DNA of 64,000 bases, from contig GL405246.1 of NCBI GenBank assembly GCA_000146855.1, positions 2,219,162 through 2,283,161 on the forward strand, read 5' to 3'. This DNA is from [Eubacterium] yurii subsp. margaretiae ATCC 43715. Lineage in GTDB: Bacteria > Bacillota > Clostridia > Peptostreptococcales > Filifactoraceae. The position numbers and the translations under genes are program-made. The notes beneath the pieces are model-generated. The model saw only the letters and a list, made by a program, of their open reading frames with translations. It was not told the origin of the DNA and did not search any database. Below, in pieces: positions 35,588-44,761 of this stretch (the stretch's first letter is position 1; each line of letters opens with the position of its first letter).

Positions 35588-36499
35588 CTATTTATTTTCA
35601 AGCAATTTATCTATTACATCTACAAGCACATCGACTTCCGGTTTGCTCAGCTGAGCGTCAGCTTTTACGCTGTCTCCCTTGTGTTTGAGCGTCTCAGTGA
35701 TAAGCGATGAAAATATTATTACAGGTAGGGTCCTAAGCAAAGGATGCTCCTTTATCTTCCTTGTAAGGGTGTGTCCATCCATCTGAGGCATCTCAATATC
35801 AGTTATCAGTATGTCTACTTCCTTGTCAAAGTCTTCCTTCTTCTCATTTACAAGATTTTCAAAATAATCCCATGCCTGCTTGCCGTCATCAAAGAATTTC
35901 AGATTTGAAAATCCTGCCTTTGTAAGTGCATCAAGCAATAACTTTCTGATAAGAGGTGAGTCGTCTGAAAGCACAACCTTTGTATCTCTCTTACCCTTTA
36001 CCTTGATATTTTCTATTCTCTCGTTATTTATACCTGTTGACGGCGCAATATCAGTAACTACCTTTTCAAAATCAAGCAACATCACCAATCTGTCGTCAAA
36101 TGAAATATTGCCTATAACCAAGGTATCTTCACAGCTTGCAATTTGATCAGGTTTTTTAATCTGAGTCCACGGTATTCGGTGTATGCCCTTTACTTCGTCC
36201 ACGCAAAAAGCTACCTTGATATGGTTGAACTCACACAAAAGCGTCTTAAACGAAGTCTTGCTCGTATAAGATCCGTTTAGTACAAAATTCATATCAATTA
36301 CAGGTATCACATCTCCCCTTACCATAGCAAGTCCGAGTATTGCCGGATTTGACCTTGGCACAGGTGATATAGATCCTACTTCCAAAATCTCTTTTATCTT
36401 GATAACATTTATTGCATAACTTCCTCTACCTACTATAAACTCCAATATCTCGAGCTCTCCGGTACCTGTCTCCAATAATATTTCCTTTTTTTCGCTCAT
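35588..36499 (-). CDS. cheV: Chemotaxis protein CheV (CheW-receiver fusion)
   Basis: 303 residues. Residues ~10-155 form a CheW-like coupling domain (ILEFIVGRGSYAINVIKIKEI, RSNPAILGLAMVRGDVIPVID). Residues ~170-300 form a response-regulator receiver with acidic residues in LSDDSP, the phospho-acceptor Asp in DILITDIEMPQMDGHT, the Ser/Thr in VIIFSSL and the Lys in LSKPE. Links chemoreceptors to CheA and adapts signalling. It implies a chemotactic, probably motile organism although no flagellar genes are in the window. Confidence 0.94.
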   Translation of the reverse strand: MSEKKEILLETGTGELEILEFIVGRGSYAINVIKIKEILEVGSISPVPRSNPAILGLAMVRGDVIPVIDMNFVLNGSYTSKTSFKTLLCEFNHIKVAFCVDEVKGIHRIPWTQIKKPDQIASCEDTLVIGNISFDDRLVMLLDFEKVVTDIAPSTGINNERIENIKVKGKRDTKVVLSDDSPLIRKLLLDALTKAGFSNLKFFDDGKQAWDYFENLVNEKKEDFDKEVDILITDIEMPQMDGHTLTRKIKEHPLLRTLPVIIFSSLITETLKHKGDSVKADAQLSKPEVDVLVDVIDKLLENK

Positions 36500-36522
36500 T
36501 AAAGCCTCCTGCTTTCATCTCA

Positions 36523-37809
36523 TTATTTTTTAGGATTTACTATTGACATTACCATTTGATTCTCGTCAAACATCTCCTTCAATCTGTAATTCACATCATC
36601 AAGATTAATATTATTCAAACATTCGTAATAATCAAATATATCGTAGCCTTTGAAATACATTGACAAATATATGTTCGACAAATATTCCGGTGAGTCAAAA
36701 GCCTTTATGAACAATCCTGTTTTTTGTCTTTTTATTCTCTCAAAATCCGACTTTGGCACTCCGTTTTTTTGGTAATATCTTATTTCCTCAAGTATCATAC
36801 TCTTAGTCTTTTCCACATCTGAGCTTTCAGACTCTATGCTAACATAGCCGTAATCTTTATTACAAGTATAGCTTGCATATAGGGAGTCAAAAATCAAAGA
36901 TGAATTATATAATTTATCGTGCAAAGTCGAGCCTTTTTTAAATAATATTTGATTTATTATCTCCATTTCCGTTTCTTTTTTCAGCAAGGGATAGTCGCTG
37001 TTAACAGAAGAATTTTTCTCCTTAAATCCCATAGAAAAAATAGGCAGAGATATTTCAAATTCTTGGACTATCTCCTTTTGTCTCACATCGTCGGACTCTT
37101 TGGTCAATATTCTCTCTACGCAGCCTTCAAACATATTTTTATCCTTTACGCTTTCTTTTATAGCTGCCATAGTAAGCTCTATCTCTACATCACCCACTAT
37201 GAAAAGTGCCATATTTGAAGGAGAGTAGAAGGTATTGTAGCAGTCGTACAGCTCCTCTTTAGTAATTTTATAAATGCTGTCCACTGTACCTGCTATATCT
37301 ATGGAATTAGGATGAGTCTTGTACATAGCCCACAGCATGTTGAAAAACACCCTGAAATTGGGCTCGTCATCATACATCTTTATCTCCTGAGCTATTATTC
37401 CCTTTTCTTTTTCCACATTTTCATCTGTAAAATGTGGAGTCTGAACGTAAGTTATAAGATACTTGAGCGCAGGTATAAAATTCTCCGCTGTAGAAAAGTG
37501 ATATGCTGTCATATTAAAGTTGGTATATGCGTTTGGAGAGGCACCCAATTTGGCAAATGTCTCAAATACGTTGCTTTCATCCGGCATTTCAAACATCTTG
37601 TGCTCAAGGAAATGCGCTATACCGTCGTTGACTCTCATCCTTTTTTTCGTATGAGGATTGACATACTCAAGGTCATTCGAGCCGAAATTAGTTGCAAATA
37701 TAGCATACTTCTTGGAAAATCCTTTTTTAGGCATAATAAAAACCTGCATATTATTATGCAGTTTTTCATTATATACTTTTTCATTTAAAATTTTATTTTC
37801 TTTAAACAT
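36523..37809 (-). CDS. ymfH: M16-family zinc peptidase, YmfH-like
   Basis: 428 residues with the inverted zinc motif HFLEH (His66, Glu69, His70) in GIAHFLEHKMFE, and the downstream Glu in the EKGIIAQEI region. Forms a heterodimer with the YmfF-like protein encoded upstream (38075-39325). In Bacillus the pair has been linked to EF-P modification, but the true substrate is unclear. The two genes are separated by ~265 bp filled with two copies of repeat family 2, so ymfH may have its own promoter. Confidence 0.9.
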   Translation of the reverse strand: MFKENKILNEKVYNEKLHNNMQVFIMPKKGFSKKYAIFATNFGSNDLEYVNPHTKKRMRVNDGIAHFLEHKMFEMPDESNVFETFAKLGASPNAYTNFNMTAYHFSTAENFIPALKYLITYVQTPHFTDENVEKEKGIIAQEIKMYDDEPNFRVFFNMLWAMYKTHPNSIDIAGTVDSIYKITKEELYDCYNTFYSPSNMALFIVGDVEIELTMAAIKESVKDKNMFEGCVERILTKESDDVRQKEIVQEFEISLPIFSMGFKEKNSSVNSDYPLLKKETEMEIINQILFKKGSTLHDKLYNSSLIFDSLYASYTCNKDYGYVSIESESSDVEKTKSMILEEIRYYQKNGVPKSDFERIKRQKTGLFIKAFDSPEYLSNIYLSMYFKGYDIFDYYECLNNINLDDVNYRLKEMFDENQMVMSIVNPKK

Positions 37810-37843
37810 ATTTTACTCCGCTTTGTACATCTTTTGCTATTTT

Positions 37844-37969
37844 ATACTATTATATAATTAATCTACGGATAATCTTTATCAATAGTTTTTTTAATTCTAT
37901 GTGATTTATTACTTTATTATAAATTCACTAAAAATATCTTATCCATTATTTTATTAGATTGTAGTATTA
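37844..37969 (-). repeat. MITE-like repeat, family 2, copy d
   Basis: Reverse-oriented copy. Its outer end lies about 35 bp before the ymfH start. On the minus strand it supplies TATAATAGTATAAAAT, a good -10-like sequence. The other end is GATTGTAGTATTA, joining the next copy. Confidence 0.55.
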
Positions 37970-38076
37970 TACTATTATCTATCTAATTCTACGAAAAATA
38001 TTCATCTATAGTATTTATTATCCATTATAAATACTTAAAAAATATTGCATCCTCTATTTTATTGGATTTTAGTATT
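37970..38076 (-). repeat. MITE-like repeat, family 2, copy e (diverged)
   Basis: A second, more diverged copy in tandem with copy d. Its terminal TTTTAGTATTAA abuts and includes part of the ymfF stop codon, so the insertion probably set the present 3' end of ymfF. Confidence 0.45.
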
Positions 38077-39325
38077 AATTAGTCTTAGTTAAAAAATACT
38101 CTATATCCTTCTTTGCCCTCTTGCCTATTTCACTTACATCTTTTGCAGTCACCTTAGATAATATCGCCTTTATCTCATCAGGAGTCTTAGGTGTTCCTGT
38201 AAGTTTTTCAGCATAGTAAAATCTGCTCATTGCATCAAGTGAGTCGTTTAGTGCCTCAAGAGAATAGTTAAAATGATTGATAGCTGCCGTCATATCATCC
38301 TCACTCACATCTCCCTTTGCTATATCGTCCATGATTTCATCTATCAGTTTTACAGTCTTAGCCTTATTTTCGTGGTCTATACCTGCCATTATCATCATAG
38401 TACCCTTGTATCTGTCTATCATTGAAAATACTGAATAACAAAGCGAATGTTTCTCACGAACTATATTAAAGAGCTTGGAAGCAGGTCCACCTCCCAATAT
38501 CTCGCTGTACATCATAAACTTGTAATAGTCCTCACTGTCATGAGCTATGTCAAAGCTATAGCCCACTACAAGCTTACCTTGGGCTATGTCCATTTTTTCT
38601 TCTATAATGCCACAGTCATTATGCTTATGAGGCTTTTCCTTATCGATATTTACAGCATCTATCTTGACATCAAAATACTTTGCAAGTGATGATACAGTGG
38701 CTTCTTTGTCAAAAGAGCCTGCAACGACTATGTCTATTTGACTTGTAGATATAAACTCCTTGTAGTATTTATAGAGATTTTTCTCGTCTATATCCTTCAA
38801 GTCCTCAATGTAGCCGTCCTGATTTACAGCGTAGTTTTCCCCCTTGAACATCAGCTCTATAGTTCTGTTATAGGCGTACTTATCCTTATTGTTGATTATG
38901 GCCAATATGTCCTGTTCTACAGCATCCTTGGCAAGTTTGACATATTCTTTGGAAAATCCGCCGTTTTCAATATTGGGATGGAAAATAATCTGAGTCAGCA
39001 GGTCTATGGCATCATCAGTGATTTTTTCCTGTAGATATCTGTCGGATACAAATGACAACCTAAATGAGATTATCTGTTTTTCTCCGGATTTGCTCACATT
39101 ACTGTCTATCTTTGAACTGTAAAGTTCCTGCATCCTTTTTTCTATATCTGATTGTGTCTTGTACTTTTGTGTAGAGTCGCTAAGCACATATGGAAGAAGT
39201 ACATTTTTCGTCACTTCCTCCCTTTTTAGCGGTCTTTTGAAAAATACCGAAATAAGGTTGGTCTTAAATTTTTCATTTTCTATATAAATAATATTGACAT
39301 TGTCATTGATTTTTATCTGTTCCAA
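38075..39325 (-). CDS. ymfF: M16-family peptidase-like protein, YmfF-like
   Basis: 416 residues of the M16 fold without the HxxEH zinc motif. At the usual place it reads LLPYVLSDSTQKYKTQSDIEKRM, so it is the catalytically inactive partner. C-terminal M16 motifs are present (GGGPASKLFNIVREKHSLCYSVFS). Partners with ymfH downstream. Confidence 0.9.
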   Translation of the reverse strand: MEQIKINDNVNIIYIENEKFKTNLISVFFKRPLKREEVTKNVLLPYVLSDSTQKYKTQSDIEKRMQELYSSKIDSNVSKSGEKQIISFRLSFVSDRYLQEKITDDAIDLLTQIIFHPNIENGGFSKEYVKLAKDAVEQDILAIINNKDKYAYNRTIELMFKGENYAVNQDGYIEDLKDIDEKNLYKYYKEFISTSQIDIVVAGSFDKEATVSSLAKYFDVKIDAVNIDKEKPHKHNDCGIIEEKMDIAQGKLVVGYSFDIAHDSEDYYKFMMYSEILGGGPASKLFNIVREKHSLCYSVFSMIDRYKGTMMIMAGIDHENKAKTVKLIDEIMDDIAKGDVSEDDMTAAINHFNYSLEALNDSLDAMSRFYYAEKLTGTPKTPDEIKAILSKVTAKDVSEIGKRAKKDIEYFLTKTN

Positions 39326-39433
39326 AATCAGTTCTCCTGTTCTTTTTAGTCCATTTTAATATTAAAGCGGTTTAATTTTATACATATTGTAATATCTTTA
39401 TTCTTTTCAATAATAAATCAATATACTTAAATA
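39326..39433. other. Short region upstream of ymfF
   Basis: About 110 bp, AT-rich, between ymfF and a MITE. It probably holds the ymfF promoter, which I cannot define. Confidence 0.3.
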
Positions 39434-39624
39434 TTCAACTTTCCCACATAAAAAACACATTAAAGACATCGAATTTTGAGTATATCTTAAAAATACAATA
39501 TTATACTTGACATAGTTTTTTAGTATTTTCACTTTTTGATAAATATGCAAATCTCAATAAATACTATTTAGAAAATTATGTGTCAAGTATTATATTAAAA
39601 AACAATTTTAGTTGAAATGTTGAG
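39434..39624. repeat. MITE-like repeat, family 1, copy a
   Basis: About 190 bp. Left end TTCAACTTTCCCACATAAAA, right end TTTTAGTTGAAATGTTGAG, a decayed inverse of the left (about 16 of 19). Inside is a second inverted pair, ATACTTGACATA and GTGTCAAGTAT. Closely similar to 44422-44648. Confidence 0.75.
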
Positions 39625-39720
39625 CTATCTATAAATTAATTGAATACTATTATATATTTGTACATAATATAGTGAAGTATAATTGATTATTTTGTTTTAG
39701 AAAAAATCCACATCAAAATT

Positions 39721-40734
39721 TTAGTCTTCACTTTCCTGAATATTATTATTTAAAGCAAATTCTTTGATAGATTCTATAAGCTTGTTGTCATATATGGTCT
39801 TGGCCTGTCTTATAGCATTTTTAAACGCCTTTGCATTTGAAGAACCGTGCGCCTTTATAACTATGCTGTTGATACCGAGTAATATTGCTCCGCCGTATTC
39901 TTCATAGTCCATTGATTTTTTAATATCCTTAAATGCAGGCATGGCAAGCATGGCTCCTATTTTTGATCGGAAACTTGAAAGTAGAGAGTTTTTTATCATC
40001 TTAAAAAGACTCATAGCTACACCCTCACTGAGCTTGAGTACGATATTACCTGTAAAACCGTCGCATACAAGCACATCTGCATCTGTAGTAGGTATGTCCC
40101 TTGCCTCAACATTGCCTATGAAATTAATCATATCATTTTCTTTTAAGAGCTTATGAGCATCTATATAAGTTTGAGAGCCTTTTTTCTCCTCAGTGCCTAT
40201 GTTTATCAGTCCTACCTTTGGAGATTTCTTGCCCAATATAGCCTGTGCATAGGCATATCCCATATAACCGAATTGGTTGATATATTCACTCTTGCATTGT
40301 GAATTTGCTCCCACATCAAGTAATATCGCTCCACCGTTTGACTTAGGATAGACTATAGTAAGCGCAGGACGCATAATACCCTCTATACGCCCTGTAATAA
40401 GCATACCTGCTGTAAGCAAAGCACCTGTACTGCCGGAAGACACAAGGGCGTCTATCTTCTTGTCATTTAGCATATTACAGCCCTTTACCATTGGGGAGTC
40501 CTTTTTCTTTTTTATAGACATTACCGGCTTTTCGTCGTTATCTATATTTTCACTGCAATGCACTATGGATATCTTGTTAAAGTCATATGCCTTGCCTTCA
40601 AGATTTCTCTTTATAGCATTTTCATCTCCAAGAAGCACCACTTCAACATCATATTCCTTTACAGCCTCTATAGCTGCATCAATTTGTGCCTTAGGCGCAT
40701 TATCTCCACCCATTGTATCTACTGCTACTATCAT
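39721..40734 (-). CDS. plsX: Phosphate acyltransferase PlsX
   Basis: Makes acyl-phosphate from acyl-ACP for phospholipid synthesis (PlsX-PlsY pathway), at the membrane surface. 337 residues: start IVAVDTMGGDNAPKAQ, then SSGSTGALLTAGM, LLDVGANSQCKSEYINQF, and VCDGFTGNIVLKLSEG. Length normal. Often followed by acpP or fabD; here it is followed by a MITE and ymfF, so the usual fatty-acid context is absent. Confidence 0.96.
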   Translation of the reverse strand: MIVAVDTMGGDNAPKAQIDAAIEAVKEYDVEVVLLGDENAIKRNLEGKAYDFNKISIVHCSENIDNDEKPVMSIKKKKDSPMVKGCNMLNDKKIDALVSSGSTGALLTAGMLITGRIEGIMRPALTIVYPKSNGGAILLDVGANSQCKSEYINQFGYMGYAYAQAILGKKSPKVGLINIGTEEKKGSQTYIDAHKLLKENDMINFIGNVEARDIPTTDADVLVCDGFTGNIVLKLSEGVAMSLFKMIKNSLLSSFRSKIGAMLAMPAFKDIKKSMDYEEYGGAILLGINSIVIKAHGSSNAKAFKNAIRQAKTIYDNKLIESIKEFALNNNIQESED

Positions 40735-41389
40735 TGTAATACCTCACTTTTTATAAAATTTAAACTCCTAGTTATCAAACAACACAATAACTTTATTATT
40801 TTTTTATTATAATATATTACTTATTCAACTTTTCAATTAAAATTATTCTAATTTTAGTTGAAATACAAATATATAATTATTTTATTAATACAGTACATGA
40901 TGTATAATTCTTTAAATAGAATTTATTGAGATTGCTTATTTATCAAAAAATTTTAAACAACTAAAAACTATCTCAAGTTCAGTATATTATTTCTATAACA
41001 TATTTAAATATCAATCCTGCTATCTTTATTTACCCTATTATACTAAAACTTATATTTAGTTTCAATACTGACAAGTATAATACTAAAAACTAATAGTATA
41101 ATGGATTATATTATATAAAATGATGAAATAAAAGTTATGCTAAATGCTATCACAATATAGAATCTATAGTTTATACTAATATCTGTTTAATCTATGGATG
41201 ATTATCTTCAATAGTTTTAAAAAATGGCATACTATTTATGATTTTATGAAAATACATTAAAAATATTTTGTTCATTATTTTATTAGATTTTAGTAGTAAA
41301 TAGATTTCAGTATGAATATTATAAAGCTCTAATTTTACATACAACAATATCCAAAATAATATTCTTAGTAAAATTAAAGATATATATAT
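40735..41389. other. Intergenic region with repeat copy
   Basis: About 650 bp with no gene. It contains family 2 repeat copy c (41172-41295) and several ATACTAAAA-like fragments near 41038-41102, which may be older remnants. Confidence 0.4.
41172..41295 (-). repeat. MITE-like repeat, family 2, copy c
   Basis: Reverse orientation. Read on the minus strand it begins CTACTAAAATCTAATAAAAT and ends CATAGATTAAACAGATATTA, matching copies at 8969-9094 and 63478-63602 over their whole length with scattered differences. Confidence 0.6.
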
Positions 41390-41420
41390 AAAAACCTCCC
41401 TTAAAAAGGGAGGTTTTTTA
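41390..41420 (-). terminator. Strong Rho-independent terminator
   Basis: AAAAACCTCCC / GGGAGGTTTTT, perfect 11-bp stem with a 7-nt loop, T-run on the minus side. It ends the transcript of the 848-residue surface protein. Confidence 0.9.
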
Positions 41421-41467
41421 ATTTTATTCAGAAAATCTAATACGATTTTGAAACAACTAACTAATTA

Positions 41468-44014
41468 CTATTTTGCTGGTGTTCCTGTTTCGTCTTTCTT
41501 TTCTTCTTCTTTGTTTTCACCTGCTGGAGCAGCTGTTACGAATTCAGCCTTATCCAAAATTGTACCGTCTTTTGCATCCTTGTATTCTTCTGGAGTTGCA
41601 TCTTGAGGAAGTATAGTTACTGTTCTCTTTTCTTTGTTCCAGATTATATTTCCTTGTGTTTGTCCATCTTGTTTCAAACCAAATGCTTGAGCTATGTTAA
41701 CAAGTGGTAGGAATATTCTGTTTTCAACGTTAGCAGGTTTAGTGAACAATTTTACAGGTGATCCGTTAACATACATTACATCTTTATCAATGTTTAGAGT
41801 TACTACTGATTGATATTTTTGGAATGTAGCTATTCTAGTCTTAGGATCGTAGTTTACTTCTGCTCCTATAGCTTCAGCTATATATCTAACTGGAAGCATA
41901 GTTCTATCATCTTTGATGAATGGAGCTACGTCCATTGTTTTCTTTTCTTTAACCTTACCGTTTACTTCATAGTATTCTTTGTCATCTATAGCAAATACAG
42001 ATGTGATTCTCTTTTCATCAGATACAGGTGTAACTGTTGTAAAGTAATCAAATGTCTTAACATTGTTTGTAAGTTTATGTCTTCCTCTAACTACACCATA
42101 GTGTCCTTCAAGTCTTATTGGGCCATAAGGTACTGTTCTGTCAAGAGTTACCAATACTTTGCTTACCATCAATGAAGAAGGTTTAGTAGATCTTCTGTCT
42201 ACTCTTACATAGATATACTTATCACCATCGCCTATTCCATAAGGATTAGATGAGTTAAGAGCTATATCTCCTTCTTTTCTTTCAACCTTAGCATCATCAA
42301 ATGTTATTCTGAAGTTTGGTTCGAATTGAAGTTCATATTGAGCGTAAGACTTGTTACCATCTGGTTCATAATCTTGAAGAGCTGCCGCTTCAGTTTCTTT
42401 GATTAGGATATCTTGTCCTTTTTGTCTTTGAAGACCTATCTTAACTTGTGGAAGAGCTCCTTGTACTTCGAATGTTACCGGAGGCTTAACATCAGCTATT
42501 TGAACTAGTTGTTCTTCAGCTCCAGCACCTTTAACTTTCAAGTATAGTGGTCCTTCATAGTTAGAAGCAACTACAAAAGGTACTTCCAATTCATATTTAA
42601 CTCTTTGTTTCTTTGATTGTTCAGATACGAAAAGGTCAAACTTATCAGCCTTTACGTCCTTATCTGAAGTTTCGCCTTTAGAGGCATCAGTATCTGCAGT
42701 ATATCTGATATCTTCTTTTCCTGTCTTCTTACTAACTGCAGGTATAGAAGAAGCATCTATAGTAAGCTTAGTTTGAGAATCCCCAGCTTTCTTAGTCAAC
42801 TTCATTGTTTCTTGATGTTGTAGAGATGCATTTGCTTCTTTGCCATCTTTATCTACAAATGAGAATTCCATATATCTAAGACCTTGTAGAGATGAAGTGG
42901 CAGGTTCTTCTATTATAAGTTTTGATCTGTATAGACCTTCTATATCCTTACCAGCTATTACATTTAGAACCTTGTCAGCTTTTACATTTACACCATAATC
43001 TACATATTCTCCCACTACTAGTGATGATGGAGAAACGTTAGAGTTCTTTTGTACTACTACATCTACATCGCCAAATCTTGCAGATCTGTCAGGTATTATA
43101 GGAATATTAACATAGATAGAATCTCTTAGTCCATTATTGACATTTTTTGGTCTTATTATCAATATTCTACCTTCTGCATCCTTATCTTTATCCAATTCCA
43201 CATCAGCTTTTACTGGAGTGTCCATGTGTTTGTCATCCCAAGTAAAGCCCTTAGGTAATTTAAGGTGGATAGGTTCAGAAGAGTTTAATCCACTTGGAGT
43301 TACTTCATCAAATATCAATTGAACTTTAGTGTTACCACTTCTAGATATTTTTTCTTTCTTTTGTACTCTGAACTTTATAGCATCACTTTCAACATTTGCA
43401 AATGTGTATTCACCAGCAGTAGCATCAGAGTCTATAGGTACTACTCTTACTACTTGTGGTCCGTTAGGTTGTCCGTTGAAGTACACCATCAAAGGTACTT
43501 TTACAGGACCATTAACTCGGGCATTATACCCAGCATCAACTTTAACTCTCAATATAGTGTCTGTAACTTTTTTAACTGTCACATGTTCTAATCCAGGTAT
43601 AGCTGTACCAGCTCCAACTGTAGATATATCAACATTTGACATTTTATTAATTGTAGCATATTGCTTTTCTGAACCACCAACTATACGAGTTTCCTTGTTT
43701 ACATCAGGATAGATTGCTTTTTCACCTGAATCATATCTGTAGTGTTTTCTCCAATCTGTTGAATCATATGTCCATCTTGCTTCTCCATCTAGATGAAGTT
43801 CAAACTCTTGTTTTTCTATAAGACCATCAACAGATAAAACACTATTATCAGCAGCTAATGACAATACTACATTTGAAGTTTCATCAACTATAGAACTTGA
43901 TGTAGCTGATACTGTTTTATTAAGTGCATTTCTTGATGCGGCATCTACATGTGAAGCTGGTACCATTGCAGCTGTCATCATAAATGCCATTAAAAGAGCT
44001 AATTTTCTCTTCAT
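41468..44014 (-). CDS. Secreted surface protein with copper-amine-oxidase-N-type stalk domain
   Basis: 848 residues: signal peptide (1-25, ending HVDA), a long beta-rich region without a family I recognize (~30-690), and at ~690-820 a domain of the amine_oxidase-N/stalk type with the paired motifs RTMLPVRYIAEAIGAEVNYDPKTRIATF and NRIFLPLVNIAQAFG in separate blocks. The C-terminus is a short E/K-rich tail. No SLH or LPXTG. Such stalk domains are common in clostridial wall proteins and do not imply amine-oxidase activity. A strong terminator and single-gene layout fit an abundant surface (possibly S-layer-like) protein; that is a guess. Confidence 0.8.
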   Translation of the reverse strand: MKRKLALLMAFMMTAAMVPASHVDAASRNALNKTVSATSSSIVDETSNVVLSLAADNSVLSVDGLIEKQEFELHLDGEARWTYDSTDWRKHYRYDSGEKAIYPDVNKETRIVGGSEKQYATINKMSNVDISTVGAGTAIPGLEHVTVKKVTDTILRVKVDAGYNARVNGPVKVPLMVYFNGQPNGPQVVRVVPIDSDATAGEYTFANVESDAIKFRVQKKEKISRSGNTKVQLIFDEVTPSGLNSSEPIHLKLPKGFTWDDKHMDTPVKADVELDKDKDAEGRILIIRPKNVNNGLRDSIYVNIPIIPDRSARFGDVDVVVQKNSNVSPSSLVVGEYVDYGVNVKADKVLNVIAGKDIEGLYRSKLIIEEPATSSLQGLRYMEFSFVDKDGKEANASLQHQETMKLTKKAGDSQTKLTIDASSIPAVSKKTGKEDIRYTADTDASKGETSDKDVKADKFDLFVSEQSKKQRVKYELEVPFVVASNYEGPLYLKVKGAGAEEQLVQIADVKPPVTFEVQGALPQVKIGLQRQKGQDILIKETEAAALQDYEPDGNKSYAQYELQFEPNFRITFDDAKVERKEGDIALNSSNPYGIGDGDKYIYVRVDRRSTKPSSLMVSKVLVTLDRTVPYGPIRLEGHYGVVRGRHKLTNNVKTFDYFTTVTPVSDEKRITSVFAIDDKEYYEVNGKVKEKKTMDVAPFIKDDRTMLPVRYIAEAIGAEVNYDPKTRIATFQKYQSVVTLNIDKDVMYVNGSPVKLFTKPANVENRIFLPLVNIAQAFGLKQDGQTQGNIIWNKEKRTVTILPQDATPEEYKDAKDGTILDKAEFVTAAPAGENKEEEKKDETGTPAK

Positions 44015-44421
44015 AATTTAATTTCCCCCTCGAAATATTTTAGTTTTAAGACAATTTGTCTCAATGATTGCTATGTGTTTTTTTAATTTCAATTTAATTA
44101 CACCGTGATTATATCATTTATTTTTGATGTATGTCAAGATATTTTCTTTTTTGTAATATAGTTGTAAAATTGGAAGCAATAAAATTAAATCCTACTATAA
44201 TATAATTTCCATATAACTGCTGTCTATTTGTTCAAATTTATAGAAATTTCTATTACACTTAATTGCTTTCAAGCTTTATTTTTAGGCACTCTTATAGTTT
44301 ACTACATTATTACTATATTATTTAGAAATAAGAATGTAGAATTTATTTTATTCAAAATTTTCCCACATAAAAAAATATTACAAATATTTATGAATATATC
44401 TTTACAGTATTTATTATTTAA
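44015..44421. other. Upstream region of the surface protein gene
   Basis: About 400 bp without a gene. A GAGGGGG ribosome-binding site lies just before the surface protein start. Around 44352-44370 the sequence TTTTCCCACATAAAA matches the left end of MITE family 1, suggesting a decayed third copy next to the full one. Confidence 0.4.
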
Positions 44422-44648
44422 CTCAACTTTCCCACATAAAAAACATATTAAAAACATTGAAATTTTAGTACATTTTAAAACTATAATATTATACTTGACA
44501 TAGTTTTTTCAGTGTTTTTATTTTTTTGATAAATATGCAAATTACAATAAATACTATTCAGAAAATTGTGTGTCAAGTAGTGTATTAGAAAATCAATTTA
44601 TGTTTAAATTTCAACCAAAATAGTTATAATTTTAGTGGGAAAGTTGAG
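44422..44648. repeat. MITE-like repeat, family 1, copy b (best preserved)
   Basis: 227 bp bounded by CTCAACTTTCCCAC and its exact inverse GTGGGAAAGTTGAG. Inside are ATACTTGACATA and TGTGTCAAGTA as a second inverted pair, so the whole can fold into a long hairpin. No ORF. It lies between the hydrogenase operon end and the surface protein promoter region. A target duplication could not be confirmed by eye. Confidence 0.8.
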
Positions 44649-44761
44649 TAATTTAACTATAATCTCTATTTTATTTCTATTAATATAAGTTTATATATCC
44701 ATTGATTAAAGGTTTAGTTGCATAAAAAGAATCTTTAAGTTTATACATCTGTTTTAAACTT

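Noticed and set aside
36949-37788. Plus-strand frames of 89-158 codons over the ymfH gene
   Set aside because: They are antisense to a conserved M16 peptidase gene with an intact HxxEH motif and good family match.
41468-44014. Calling the 848-residue protein a copper amine oxidase
   Set aside because: Only the short stalk-type N-domain is present; the catalytic oxidase domain and its TPQ motif are absent.
44422-44648. Possible tRNA or riboswitch in the hairpin-forming region near 44.5 kb
   Set aside because: The terminal inverted repeats and the second copy at 39.4 kb show it to be a mobile repeat.
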